Under the pieces are notes generated by a model that saw only the letters and a program-made list of their open reading frames with translations, was not told the DNA's origin and searched no databases. Of a stretch of 64,000 nucleotides of DNA, positions 17,292 through 26,378 are shown one piece after another; the stretch's first letter is position 1; each line of letters opens with the position of its first letter. The translations under genes were made by a program, and so were the position numbers. This DNA is from Kribbella flavida DSM 17836 (GTDB lineage Bacteria; Actinomycetota; Actinomycetes; Propionibacteriales; Kribbellaceae), in the NCBI RefSeq assembly GCF_000024345.1, contig NC_013729.1, positions 1,674,001-1,738,000 on the forward strand, written 5' to 3'.

Positions 17292-18908
17292 GTGCCGGAT
17301 GTGTTCGCCGGACGGTTCGAGCTGATCGACCCGATCGGATCCGGCGGGACCGGTACGGTCTGGCGCGCCTGGGACCGGCGGCTCGAGCGGTTGTGCGCGG
17401 CCAAGGTCCTGCGCCAGCGGCACGCGGGCGCGCTGCTGCGGTTCGTCCGCGAGCAGGGGCTGCGGCTGGACCACCCGCACGTCCTGAGCCCGTACAGCTG
17501 GGCCGCGGACGACGATCAGGCGCTGCTGGCGATGGATCTGGTCGACGGCGGTTCGGTGAGCAATCTGCTGGCCGACTTCGGGGGTCTGCCGGATCGCTAC
17601 GCGGCGGAGCTCCTTGCGCAGCTGCTCGCGGGTCTTGCGCAGGTGCATGCCGCCGGCCTCGTGCACCGTGACGTCAAACCGGCCAACCTCCTGCTCCAGG
17701 CCACCGGCACCGACGCACCCGTCCTCCGGCTCACCGACTTCGGCATCGCGCTGTCCGTGGGCGAACCACGCCTCACCCAGCACGGCTCCGTCGTCGGTAC
17801 CCCCGGCTACATCGCTCCCGAAATCCTCGCCGGCGAGCCGCCGTCCACCGCCCAGGACCTGTACGCCGCCGGAGTCACCGCCTGGCAACTGCTCACCGGC
17901 GAAGACCCACCTCCCGGTGCCACCCCCCTGCCGCCCGCGCCCAGCCCCCTCTGGCCGGTGGTCGCCGCCCTCCTCGACCCCGACCCCACCACCCGAACCC
18001 CGTCCGCCGAAGCAGCCCTCGCCGCGCTGACCCCGCACCTCGCGACGCCTCTCCCCATCCCCTCCCACACCCCCGACGGCGAACCCATCGAGGTCTTCAC
18101 CCACCTCCCACCTCCACCCGCGCAGTACGCCGACGCCCCGAGGCCCTCCAACCGCGCGCACGCCGCCGACGGTGCAACCCGCCCGCCGTCGGCCGCCTCC
18201 GGCAGTTCGGGCGCTTCGTCGCCGGGGAGGTCCGCCGAGCCGGCTGGCTCGTCGCCCGCCAACGCCAGTCAGCCGTCGTCGGTTGCGTCGGCCGCTTCGG
18301 CTGGGCGGGCTGCCCTCGGCTCCGAGCCGGGTCCCGGCCAGCTCGCCCCGGCGGCGAAGGACGCCGCAGGTGCGTCGGCGGCTCGGAGAGAGCGAACTGG
18401 CTCAGACGGCCCTGAACCCCGCCTCGGCCAGTTTGTGCCGGCGTCAGAGCGCGCCGAGGATTCTTCGGGCAGCTTCCCCAATGCGTCGGCTCCTGCCCGG
18501 GCGACGGGTGCTGACGGCCGGAGCGGGGCAGTTGTGGCGCACGCGCCGACCCGTCACCTACGGCGGCTGGTGATGGTGGGTGCGGGAGTGCTGGTTGCTG
18601 GGGTGATCGCGGTGGTGGCGTCGACCCTCGGGCCCGACGACGGCGGCGGTACGCCGTCGCCCGGTACGTCGGTGTCCCAGCCAGGTGCGTCGGCGTCCGA
18701 GTCGCCCAGGACATCGGCTTCCGAGACGCCCTCGCCGGCCCCCGAGCCGATCCCCACCGGCCCGGTGACCCGTGTCCCCAACCCCAGCGTGGTGCTGAAC
18801 GCGACCTGCGGCTGGCAGGAGGCGGGCAGCGTGGAGACGACGGCCGACGGCACCCGGGTCGAGTGCCGTCAGCAAGGGGCGTCGTACCGCTGGCTCAGGG
18901 CCGGTTAG
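17292..18908 (+). CDS. Membrane-anchored serine/threonine protein kinase (Hanks type)
   Basis: A 538-residue protein. The kinase domain (about 8-265) has the glycine loop IGSGGTGTVW, the lysine K38 in AAKVL, the catalytic HRDVKPANLL (H125, D127), the DFG Asp149, the activation segment GTPGYIAPE and a complete C-lobe. A Ser/Ala/Pro-rich linker follows (about 270-425), then one membrane helix (about 427-448), then a Ser/Thr/Pro stalk and a small external domain with a cysteine pair. GTG 17292 is chosen for GGAGG 7 bases upstream; an ATG at 17247 is possible. The gene runs tail-to-tail into the VWA gene with a 14-base overlap. Confidence 0.92.
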   Translation: MPDVFAGRFELIDPIGSGGTGTVWRAWDRRLERLCAAKVLRQRHAGALLRFVREQGLRLDHPHVLSPYSWAADDDQALLAMDLVDGGSVSNLLADFGGLPDRYAAELLAQLLAGLAQVHAAGLVHRDVKPANLLLQATGTDAPVLRLTDFGIALSVGEPRLTQHGSVVGTPGYIAPEILAGEPPSTAQDLYAAGVTAWQLLTGEDPPPGATPLPPAPSPLWPVVAALLDPDPTTRTPSAEAALAALTPHLATPLPIPSHTPDGEPIEVFTHLPPPPAQYADAPRPSNRAHAADGATRPPSAASGSSGASSPGRSAEPAGSSPANASQPSSVASAASAGRAALGSEPGPGQLAPAAKDAAGASAARRERTGSDGPEPRLGQFVPASERAEDSSGSFPNASAPARATGADGRSGAVVAHAPTRHLRRLVMVGAGVLVAGVIAVVASTLGPDDGGGTPSPGTSVSQPGASASESPRTSASETPSPAPEPIPTGPVTRVPNPSVVLNATCGWQEAGSVETTADGTRVECRQQGASYRWLRAG

Positions 18909-20859
18909 ACCAGCCCTGCATCGGCGGACCCTGCGGGTACGTCGGCGGCGCGGGCGGCTTACGGCGGCGCAGGATCAGCGCGGCGGCGACGATCGCCGCC
19001 GCCAGCACCAGCACTGCCCCGAGGATGATCCACGGCAGCGTCGACGAGGACTCGTCCGCCACCGGCTGCGGCGTGACCTCACCGCCCGCCTCGGTGGCCG
19101 GGCCCGACGGCGTGGACTCCGACGGCGTGGACTCCGACGGCGTGGGCTCGGACGCGCTCGGCGTCGGCGTCCCCGGCGTCTCGCCCGTGGCCGCGCCGTA
19201 CTCCGGTCCCGCGACCTTGTCGCCGGCGACCGCGACGTCGATCGTCACCGGTACGCCGCCGGCCGGTGCGTCGCCGCTCGCCACGCCGAGCTTCGCCACG
19301 ATGTAGTACCAGCCGTCGACGCTGGCCTTGCGGAAGTCGGAGTTGTCCGCGTTCCGGTTCAGGTAGACCGCCCGCGGCGTCGCGATCGGCTTGCCGCTGG
19401 TGGGCAGGGTCTGCGTCGACCCCGTGTACGCCGTCGTGTCGACCTTGATCTCGGCCCGGACCGGGCTGAACAGAGCGGTCCGGATGTTCGTCGTCGCGCC
19501 GTCCGGCCGGCCGGCGAACGTGATCCGGTAGGCCAGGCCCTGTCCCCAGTCGAGCTTGACCCGGTAGAACAGCTCCTCGCCGTAGTAGATCGTCTCGCCG
19601 TACCGCCCGGGCCCGGCCAGCGTCGTCGCCTCGTTGAACGACCCACCGCCCCGCACCGCCCGGACCCCACCGGCCGGCTGCTGCGCGAAGCCGACCAGGC
19701 TGGTCTGGGCCGGCTCGCCCATGCTGCCCGTCACCGGCGGCTCGATCCGCAGCTGCAGCTCGATCGGGACCCGGTCGGTGCCGCCGCCGTCGGCGTCGCG
19801 GGTGACCCGGAAGACGTACTTGCCCGGCACGCTGCAGCCCTTCGGCTTGGACGATCCCGCGACCGTGCCGTTCCAGCGCAGTACCGTGGTCAGCGAGCCG
19901 CCGTCCCTGCCGCGGGTGTTCAGCTCGCGCTCCCGGTGGTAGCAGTCGGCGCCGTCCGGTCCGGTGATCCGGATGTCGAGCACCTCGATGCCGCGCGGAT
20001 TGCCCCGCGGCAGGACCGCGGTCGCCGCGAAGTACGCCGTGTCGCCCGCCTTCAGCTCGGCCGCGTAGTGGCGCTCCTCGACCGGGTCGATCGTGTCGAG
20101 GTACTGCCCCGGTGCCAGCGCCGGCGCCGCGAACGGATCCGCCGTACCGGTCACCGGCTTGCCGGTCGGCTCGTAGTGCCGCAGTGCCCGCTCGGTGACC
20201 CGGCCCAGCACACCGAGCAGCGAGTCGGCGTCGGAGGCGTCGTGGTACGTGCCGCCGGTGTTCTGCGCGATGCAGGCGAGTTGCGCGCGGGCCTTCGCGT
20301 CGACCCGGAAGCCGATCGTGTGCACGTGCAGGTCGACGCCCTGCTTGCTCAGCTCCTTCGCCACCTCGCAGGGCTGCGGCGGCGCGCAGGTGTCCTCACC
20401 GTCGGAGACGAGCACGATCGACCGCTGCCCCTCCTTGGGCAGCTGCGCCGCGGCGGTCCGCAGCGCCTGCCCGATCGGGGTGTAGCCGCTGGCCTTGGTG
20501 GCGGTGACCGCCCGCTTGAGGGCCGGCTTGTTGACCGGGCCGACCGGCTGGACGACTCGAACGTCCTTGCAGCCGGCAACCTTTTCGGCGCCGCTGGACC
20601 CGGTCCCGGCGCCGTAGATCGCCAAGCCGACCTGCGCGCCGGCCGGCAGACCGTCGACCATCGAGCCGACGGCGCGCTTGGCGGCGTCCATCCGGGTGCC
20701 GCTGCCGCCCGCGTCCCGGGCCGTCATCGAACCGGACGAGTCGAGCACCACCATCACCGGCGAGAGCTCACCGGCGGCGGCCGCGGTGGACGCGTTCACG
20801 AATGTTAATCCGGCGAGCAGTGCGGTCACGGCCGCGGCGACGGCTGTCCGTCGTATCAT
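18895..20859 (-). CDS. Secreted, membrane-anchored von Willebrand factor A domain protein
   Basis: A 654-residue protein from ATG 20859, with GGAGAAG a few bases upstream. It has a signal peptide (about 1-29, ending STAAAAG), then a VWA domain (about 34-215) with the metal-dependent adhesion motif DSSGS at 40-44, later SDGEDTC and conserved Thr positions. A long beta-rich extracellular region follows (about 215-560), then a Thr/Ser/Pro stalk, one membrane helix (STLPWIILGAVLVLAAAIVA) and an RRRK stop-transfer tail. It is an extracellular adhesion or sensing protein of unknown ligand. It is divergent from an XRE regulator across an operator-like dyad. Confidence 0.9.
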   Translation of the reverse strand: MIRRTAVAAAVTALLAGLTFVNASTAAAAGELSPVMVVLDSSGSMTARDAGGSGTRMDAAKRAVGSMVDGLPAGAQVGLAIYGAGTGSSGAEKVAGCKDVRVVQPVGPVNKPALKRAVTATKASGYTPIGQALRTAAAQLPKEGQRSIVLVSDGEDTCAPPQPCEVAKELSKQGVDLHVHTIGFRVDAKARAQLACIAQNTGGTYHDASDADSLLGVLGRVTERALRHYEPTGKPVTGTADPFAAPALAPGQYLDTIDPVEERHYAAELKAGDTAYFAATAVLPRGNPRGIEVLDIRITGPDGADCYHRERELNTRGRDGGSLTTVLRWNGTVAGSSKPKGCSVPGKYVFRVTRDADGGGTDRVPIELQLRIEPPVTGSMGEPAQTSLVGFAQQPAGGVRAVRGGGSFNEATTLAGPGRYGETIYYGEELFYRVKLDWGQGLAYRITFAGRPDGATTNIRTALFSPVRAEIKVDTTAYTGSTQTLPTSGKPIATPRAVYLNRNADNSDFRKASVDGWYYIVAKLGVASGDAPAGGVPVTIDVAVAGDKVAGPEYGAATGETPGTPTPSASEPTPSESTPSESTPSGPATEAGGEVTPQPVADESSSTLPWIILGAVLVLAAAIVAAALILRRRKPPAPPTYPQGPPMQGWSNRP

Positions 20860-20894
20860 GAGCTTCTCCAGACGATGAGGGCGACAACACGTCC

Positions 20895-20925
20895 AACCTA
20901 GCGTTTGCATTCGCAATTTGCAAAC
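20895..20925 (-). promoter_or_regulatory. Operator/promoter between VWA and XRE genes
   Basis: GTTTGCA (20903-20909) and TGCAAAC (20919-20925) form a 7-base dyad with a 9-base spacer that itself contains GCAA. On the minus strand TTGCAA (20923-20918), 17 bases and TAGGTT (20900-20895) make a plausible promoter for the VWA gene, so the dyad would cover the -35 box. It probably binds the neighbouring XRE protein. Confidence 0.5.
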
Positions 20926-20942
20926 AGTAATTCGGAGGTGTC

Positions 20943-21482
20943 GTGACCGACGCGCACGCACGCAACCTCGACCTGCAGCGACAGTGGTACGGCGAACCGC
21001 TGGGTGACCGCTTCCGGCGGCTGCTCGACCGGCTCGGCCAGTCCCAGGCGCAGCTGGCCGGGGTGCTCGGCCTGTCGGCGCCGATGCTGTCCCAGCTGAT
21101 GTCCGGCCAACGTGCCAAGATCAGCAATCCCGCCGTCCTGTCGAGGCTGTTGCAGTTGGAGGCGATGGTAGGGGAGCCGGGGTGGGACGCGCTCTCGCGG
21201 ACCGAGCAGGAGCGCCGGATCGAGGCCGTGCGCGCGGCGAGGCAGACGACACTGACGGTCGACCAGGCCAAGCATCCCGGTGCGGAGCCGGCGGCTGCGG
21301 CGGACCCGGTCGCGATCATCCAGTCGTTGCTGCGCGACCTGGCCTCGGCCTCGGAGCTGGAGGACGCGGCCCGGCTGCTGGCGGCCCACCACCCCGATCT
21401 GGCCGAAGCCCTCCGCGTCCTCGGTGCCGGGCGAACGCAGGACGCCCGGGCGTACTACGCGAAGCTCACCGCCCGGCGCTGA
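20943..21482 (+). CDS. XRE family helix-turn-helix regulator
   Basis: A 179-residue protein from GTG 20943, with GGAGG 4 bases upstream. The helix-turn-helix (about 20-75) reads FRRLLDRLGQSQAQLAGVLGLSAPMLSQLMSGQRAKI, a Cro/C1-type DNA-binding domain. The C-terminal half (about 110-179) is helical and Ala/Leu-rich, with no recognisable ligand domain. Its position back-to-back with the VWA gene and the dyad between them suggest that it regulates the VWA gene and itself. Confidence 0.87.
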   Translation: MTDAHARNLDLQRQWYGEPLGDRFRRLLDRLGQSQAQLAGVLGLSAPMLSQLMSGQRAKISNPAVLSRLLQLEAMVGEPGWDALSRTEQERRIEAVRAARQTTLTVDQAKHPGAEPAAAADPVAIIQSLLRDLASASELEDAARLLAAHHPDLAEALRVLGAGRTQDARAYYAKLTARR

Positions 21483-21565
21483 ACTTCGCTGGTCCGCGCC
21501 CGGTGAGGAGAAGGCCGCTTCCCATGACCCGTTCGCCCGCGCGGCGGGTGGTTCTCGGCGTCCGG

Positions 21566-22337
21566 TCAGCGAAGGGCGGCGAACAGGTGCTTGTCCGCGA
21601 CCTGGCCGAGCACGGCGACCTCGGTGAAGCCGGCCTTGGAACGATTCGACGGTGTCGGTCAGGGTGATCTCGCGCCCGCGGTACCGGTCGGCGAAGCGCC
21701 GTTCGCGCTCGGCGAGCAGTTCTGCGAAGGCCGGCTCGGCCGCGGCGGCGTTCCACCAGGTCTCCCAGTCCTCCACGCCGTTCGCGTGCGAGGTCGACCA
21801 GATCTCGTCCCGCAGGGCGACCGCCAGAGCGTCCAGCCGGGGGACCTCGACCGGCCCGAGGCGCATCGTGTCGGCGTTCAGGAAGACCCCGCCGGGCCGG
21901 ATCCGCTGAGCCAACGTCTGCGCCAGCGAGCTCAAGTCGCTCGGATCCAGCCAGTGCAAGGCGGTCGCGGAGCAGACGGCATCGACGGGCCCGTCGCCCA
22001 GTACTGCGTCCCAGCCCGGCGCCCGCACATCCGCCTCCGCAAACCGCACCCGGGCCGCTCCGGCTGCTGCGGGGGCGACGGCCTGACGAGCGATCTCGAG
22101 CAGGAACGGGTCGAGGTCGACGCCGACGATCTCCGTCGCCGGGAAGCGCGTCAGGGCTCGGGCCGAGATCGAGCCGGGTCCGCAGGCGAGGTCGACGAAG
22201 CGCGCCGGTGCGCCGACGAGCCGCTCGACGATCTCCAGCATCAGCGCGAACTGCTGCTCGCGGTCGGGCAGATAGCCCGCCTGCTGGTCGTCCCAACGCT
22301 GCAGCCAGCCTTGCCAGTCAATCCCTACCTGCGACAT
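21566..22337 (-). pseudogene. Class I SAM-dependent methyltransferase with a frameshift near the C-terminus
   Basis: From ATG 22337 the frame encodes a Methyltransf_11-type domain: FVDLACGPGSISARAL (SAM motif I), EIVGVDLDPF (motif II) and DAVCSATALHWLDPSDL, then the usual helical C-terminus up to TLTDTVESFQ. At about 21634-21638 one base is in excess. Skipping it restores an in-frame ending AGFTEVAVLGQVADKH and a TGA at 21566-21568, giving about 256 residues. As written, the uncorrected frame instead runs on across the XRE gene. It may be a sequencing error, a recent mutation or programmed frameshifting. It lies 10 bases downstream of the RDD gene and is probably co-transcribed. Confidence 0.75.
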
Positions 22338-22347
22338 GGTCGCAAGA

Positions 22348-23604
22348 CTAGGACCAGCGCTCCGCCTCGTCACCCCCGGGGGCGTGCCACCCTTCGGCGT
22401 TGACCCGGGAATCCTGCGGCCGCTCGCCGGCAGCCGGCGCCTGCGGCGCTCCACTCGGCGGGACGTCCTGCAGCCCGCCCGGCGCCGGCCGGTACGGCGA
22501 TTGCGTGCCGGCCGATCCACCCGGCGGTGTGCCGTACTGCGGTGCGCCCGGTCCGGCGCCGTAGGGCGGCTGCGGTGCGCCCGGTCCGGCGCCGTAGGGC
22601 CGCTGCGGTGCGCCCGGCGGTATGTGGCTGCCCGGCCCAGCCGGCGGTACGCCGTACTGCAGTCCGGGACCGGTGGGGGCCGCGCCGTACTGCGGCTGTC
22701 CGCCGTACGGGACGCCTTGTGGAGCGGCATACGGCGGCCCGGCAGGTGCTGCGCCGTACGGGGACTGCGTCGGGAAGGACGGAGCGCCGAAGGACTGGGG
22801 CTGCGCGTACGGATTGGCCGGCGCGAACGGGCCCGTGTGGCCGGTGGGCCGGTTCGCGGCCAGGCGGGAGAGCTCCCGGCGGCGGCGTTCGGCGAGGACG
22901 GCGGAGAGGAAGGCAGGGGAGGAGACCGGCACCGGAGGAGCCGGGGCGGTCAGACCGCCGACCTTGAAGGCGAGGGCGTCGCCGAGCGCCACCCGCGCCT
23001 GCGGCTCCAGCTCCTTGTAGCGCGCCAGATACTCCCGCGACGTGTTCGCCAGGTCGTCGGTCAGCCGGGACAGCTCCAGCGACTGCGCCCACTGGACCAG
23101 GTGCCCGGGCACGAACAGCGGCGGCGACGCCATCGGCTGGTGCCGCTCGCGGATCACCACCGTGCCCGCGACCATGTCGCCGATCCGCTTGCCCTGCTTG
23201 TTCATCAGGCTCGCCACGATGCCCGGCCCGGCCGCGAACCACGGCGCGAAGTCGACGAACACCCACAGCAGCGCCCGCACCAGCGCGTGCCGGAACCGGA
23301 TCGAGCTGCCGTCGTCGCGCACCACCCGCAGCCCGAGCATCAGCTTGCCGATGGTCCGCCCGCGGGTCAGCGTCTCCATCACCACCCGGTAGCCGACCAG
23401 CACCAGCAGCAGGATGACGAAGGTGAGCGCGGCCCCGAGCGCCTCGCTGGCCCCGCCGATCAGGAAGCCGAACAGCGTCGCGAACAGGATGATCAGCACG
23501 ATCACCTGCAGCGCGAAGTCGATCGCGCACGCCAGCGCCCGGGTCGGCATCCGGGCGATCCGCACCTGGAGGACAACCGCTTCCCCCGTGACGAGCTGAC
23601 TCAC
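22348..23604 (-). CDS. RDD family membrane protein with Pro/Gly/Tyr-rich tail
   Basis: A 418-residue protein from GTG 23604, with GGAGGGGG upstream. The RDD domain (about 10-150) begins RMPTRALACAIDFALQ and has two or three membrane helices and a GRTIGKLMLGLRVVRDDG segment. A helical cytoplasmic part follows (about 165-245), then a tail of about 170 residues rich in PYG and GPG. RDD proteins are small membrane proteins of uncertain transport or scaffolding function. It is back-to-back with the SpoIIM-like gene, a pairing common in actinobacteria alongside MoxR/DUF58 genes. Confidence 0.87.
   Translation of the reverse strand: MSQLVTGEAVVLQVRIARMPTRALACAIDFALQVIVLIILFATLFGFLIGGASEALGAALTFVILLLVLVGYRVVMETLTRGRTIGKLMLGLRVVRDDGSSIRFRHALVRALLWVFVDFAPWFAAGPGIVASLMNKQGKRIGDMVAGTVVIRERHQPMASPPLFVPGHLVQWAQSLELSRLTDDLANTSREYLARYKELEPQARVALGDALAFKVGGLTAPAPPVPVSSPAFLSAVLAERRRRELSRLAANRPTGHTGPFAPANPYAQPQSFGAPSFPTQSPYGAAPAGPPYAAPQGVPYGGQPQYGAAPTGPGLQYGVPPAGPGSHIPPGAPQRPYGAGPGAPQPPYGAGPGAPQYGTPPGGSAGTQSPYRPAPGGLQDVPPSGAPQAPAAGERPQDSRVNAEGWHAPGGDEAERWS
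22537..22620. repeat. 33-base tandem repeat inside the RDD gene tail
   Basis: Two full copies (22537-22569, 22570-22602) and a partial third encode, on the minus strand, an 11-residue PYGAGPGAPQP-type unit. This is a slippage-prone minisatellite. Confidence 0.75.
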
Positions 23605-23736
23605 CCGCGCCCCCTCCGTGTCTTCCCGAGGGTGCCAGTGTCGCCTATGCGAGGGGCGGTACTACGCACCCGACCCCGGAATGGGGGAGACTCGTTCCCG
23701 CAGGCAACGGGGCCGGGCCGGCAGAAAGGCGGGGGG

Positions 23737-24735
23737 ATGGACGTCGAGGCGTACGTGTCGGTCCATCAGCCGCAGTGGGACCGGCTGGCCCTGCTGACCC
23801 GCCGGCAGCGTCGGTTGACCGGGGCCGAGGCCGACGAGCTGGTGCAGCTCTACCAACGGGTCGGGACGCACCTGTCCGCGCTGCGTGCGGGTGGTGCCGA
23901 TCCGGTGACGGTCGGTCGGCTCTCGGGGCTCATCGCGGACGCCCGCGGCGCCGTCACGGGCGTACAGGCTCCCGTCTGGCGCGACATCTCGCGGTACTTC
24001 CTGGTGAGTTTCCCGGCCGCGCTCTACGTCAGCCGGCGGTGGTGGCTGACGATCGGCCTGCTGTTCTACCTGGTCGCGGCGTGGGTCGCTTGGCGGATCA
24101 TCGCGAACCCGGAGGTGCTCGACTCGGTCGCGCCGCCGCAGGCGATCCAGCAGCTGGTCGACCGGGACTTCGCCGCCTACTACTCGGAGAATCCGGCGCA
24201 GGACTTCGCGTTGCGGGTCTGGATCAACAACGCCACCATCGCGGCCGCGGTGCTCGCGCTCGGCGTCCTGCTGATCCCGGCCGTGCTGGTCCTGTGGAAC
24301 AACGCGGAGAGCCTCGGCGTCGCCGCCGGCGTGATGATCGGCCACGGCAAGAGCGACGTCTTCTTCGGCCTGATCACCCCGCACGGCCTGCTCGAGCTGA
24401 CTGCCGTGTTCGTCGCCGGCGCCGCCGGGCTGCGGCTCGGCTGGTCGTGGATCGTGCCCGGGCCGCGGACCCGGATGCAGGCGCTCGCCCAGACCGGCCG
24501 CGCCACTGTCGGGATGGCGATCGGCCTGGCCGTGATCCTGCTGACCACCGGACTGATCGAGGCCTTCGTCACCCCGTCGCCGCTGCCGACCGCGGTCCGG
24601 GTGGGCATCGGGATCGTCGCCGAGCTGGCCTTCTTCGGCTACGTCTGGACCCTCGGCCGGCGCGCCGTCCGGGCCGGCGAGTACGGCGACGTCGAGGTCG
24701 CCGACCGCGAGGCGAGCGCACCGGTCTCGGCCTGA
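23737..24735 (+). CDS. Stage II sporulation protein M (SpoIIM)-like membrane protein
   Basis: A 332-residue protein from ATG 23737. The N-terminal helical part (about 1-100) carries LTRRQRRLTGAEADELVQLYQ, followed by five or six membrane helices (about 100-310) and the SpoIIM-type features WINNATIAAAVLALG and LITPHGLLELTAVFVAGAAGLRLGW. In Bacillus SpoIIM is part of the DMP cell-wall hydrolase machinery in engulfment; actinobacterial homologues are usually found with RDD, DUF58 and MoxR genes and their role is not settled. It is divergent from the RDD gene. Confidence 0.87.
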   Translation: MDVEAYVSVHQPQWDRLALLTRRQRRLTGAEADELVQLYQRVGTHLSALRAGGADPVTVGRLSGLIADARGAVTGVQAPVWRDISRYFLVSFPAALYVSRRWWLTIGLLFYLVAAWVAWRIIANPEVLDSVAPPQAIQQLVDRDFAAYYSENPAQDFALRVWINNATIAAAVLALGVLLIPAVLVLWNNAESLGVAAGVMIGHGKSDVFFGLITPHGLLELTAVFVAGAAGLRLGWSWIVPGPRTRMQALAQTGRATVGMAIGLAVILLTTGLIEAFVTPSPLPTAVRVGIGIVAELAFFGYVWTLGRRAVRAGEYGDVEVADREASAPVSA

Positions 24736-24742
24736 TCCGGGC

Positions 24743-24763
24743 CGGCCCGAACCGGCCGGGCCG
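24743..24763 (+). terminator. Hairpin after the SpoIIM-like gene
   Basis: CGGCCCG (24743-24749) pairs with CGGGCCG (24757-24763) around a 7-base loop, just after the stop codon. It is a weak terminator candidate. Confidence 0.4.
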
Positions 24764-24835
24764 CCCCGTCGTACCGTTTGCGAACTGGGTACGAGATCCG
24801 GGACACGGAACGTCAGCCGGGTCGTGAGGAGCATG

Positions 24836-25603
24836 ATGAAGACCGCCCAGCAGGCCCAGAACAGCCGCGTGTACGACGTGGCGATCACCGTCGGGTTGAT
24901 CGCGTACGGCGTCGTCTACCTTCTGGTCGCCTGGATCGCCCTCCAGCTGGCCTGGGGCAATTCGTCCGAGGAGGCGTCCCAGTCGGGCGCGCTGCAGGAG
25001 CTCGCGGACAAGCCGCTGGGCGGATTCCTGCTCTGGGTGGTCGCGCTGGGCCTGTTCGCCCTGGTGATCTGGAAGGTCCTCGACCTGGTCTACGGCAACC
25101 TCGACACGAAGAAGAAGCTCTCCGCGGGCGGCCGGGCGGTGGTGTACCTCGCGCTCGGGATCAGCGCCATCCGGGTCGCGATGGGGTCGGGCGGATCGAG
25201 CGCCGGCAAGCAGGAGTCGATGACGGCCCGGCTGATGGAGAGCGGCGCGGGCCGAGCGCTCGTCGTACTGATCGGACTGGTGATCATCGCGGTCGGCGTC
25301 CGGCAGCTCTACAAGTCCTGGAAGGTGAAGTTCACCGAGGACCTGACCGGCGGGGTCTCCCACTCGACCATCCTGCTCGGCCGGGTCGGGTACGCCGCCA
25401 AGGGCATCGCCTTCGTGATCGTCGGCGTGCTGTTCGCGTGGGCCGCGCTGGACTACGACCCGCAGAAGGCCGGCGGACTCGACACCGCCCTGCGCACGAT
25501 CAAGGACCAGCCGTTCGGCGCGGTCCTGCTGACGCTGATGGCGGTCGGTATCGCGTGCTTCGGTGTGTACTGCTTCGTGTGGTCGCGCAACGCCAAGCAC
25601 TGA
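24836..25603 (+). CDS. DUF1206 family membrane protein
   Basis: A 255-residue integral membrane protein built of three tandem DUF1206 units, each a pair of helices (about 12-65, 90-160 and 180-250). Each unit opens with a GR- or G-containing turn, such as GLIAYGVVYLLVAWIAL, GRAVVYLALGISA and GRVGYAAKGIAFVIVGVLF. The family's function is unknown. The second of two adjacent ATG codons (24836) is preferred because GAGGAG lies 4 bases before it. No partner gene is adjacent: a repeat-rich non-coding region follows. Confidence 0.87.
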   Translation: MKTAQQAQNSRVYDVAITVGLIAYGVVYLLVAWIALQLAWGNSSEEASQSGALQELADKPLGGFLLWVVALGLFALVIWKVLDLVYGNLDTKKKLSAGGRAVVYLALGISAIRVAMGSGGSSAGKQESMTARLMESGAGRALVVLIGLVIIAVGVRQLYKSWKVKFTEDLTGGVSHSTILLGRVGYAAKGIAFVIVGVLFAWAALDYDPQKAGGLDTALRTIKDQPFGAVLLTLMAVGIACFGVYCFVWSRNAKH

Positions 25604-25623
25604 ACGGGGTTTGACGGGGTGGG

Positions 25624-25770
25624 GGTGGTTGGGGAGTCCCCCTCGGGTGGTTCGTGGTGCGGGTTTGTTGCAGCCCGCCCTGAGGTGGTTGGGCGCGCTG
25701 AGCGGTGCTGGTGGTTGGTGTCGCTGGTGGGGGTGGTTGGGGAGTCCCCCTCGGGTGATTGGTGGCGCTG
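25624..25770 (+). repeat. Left repeat array (two tandem units, about 108 bases apart)
   Basis: Units begin at 25624 and 25732 with GGTGGTTGGGGAGTCCCC. The first 57 bases of unit one (25624-25680) match 26187-26243 in reverse complement at 56 of 57 positions, and 25699-25720 matches 26040-26061 perfectly. The stretch 25604-25995 holds no gene I can support; the part between the arrays (25771-25995) may be a more decayed continuation. Confidence 0.8.
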
Positions 25771-25995
25771 CTCAACGCACGTGCCGGTGGCGTGAAGTTC
25801 GCGTCAGGTGGTCGGGGCGTCGCCTATTGCGGAGCAGGTGGTGCCGGGGCGTCGGCGCTGCGCGGTGCTGGTGATTCGCATGAGTCGCCACTACCTACGG
25901 CCCCACGTGTCAATCGCGTACAGCCAACGCCTCACCATCCCCGACGCGCGCAAGCACCAGCCGCCACGCCGGCGGGTGGGGTGCGACTGGCAGGA

Positions 25996-26315
25996 CCACG
26001 GATCTCCACTGGGGACTCCACAAGCACCTTCGCCAGCAGCACCAACCACCAGCACCGCTCAACGCCGAGCCAACCACCCCCAGGGTGGCGGGCGGCAACG
26101 AAGCCGCAGCACGAACCACCAGTGGGGGACTCCACAACCACCTCCTCCACCAGAGCCAACCACGCCGAGCCAACCACCCCCAGGGCGGGCGGGCTGCAAC
26201 AAACCCGCACCACGAACCACCAGAGGGGGACTCCCCAACCACCTCCGCCCGACCACCACGGTCCAGGCGGGCAACACCCCAGCATCCCGACCACCAGTGC
26301 GCCCCAACCACCTCC
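25996..26315 (-). repeat. Right repeat array (about four units, opposite orientation)
   Basis: On the minus strand, units begin near 26312, 26243, 26142 and 26028, each opening GGTGGTTGGGG or a variant. The units at 26243 and 26142 are well preserved and the outer two are decayed. Each has the palindromic core GGGGAGTCCCC or a variant of it. Reading frames here are short, overlapping and very Pro/Thr-rich on both strands, so I treat the whole 25604-26443 gap as non-coding. Confidence 0.8.
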
Positions 26316-26378
26316 CCAAAACCCCGCAACTAGTTGACCCCTCACCAACACGGATCAGAAACAAACCTCCGTAAATCG

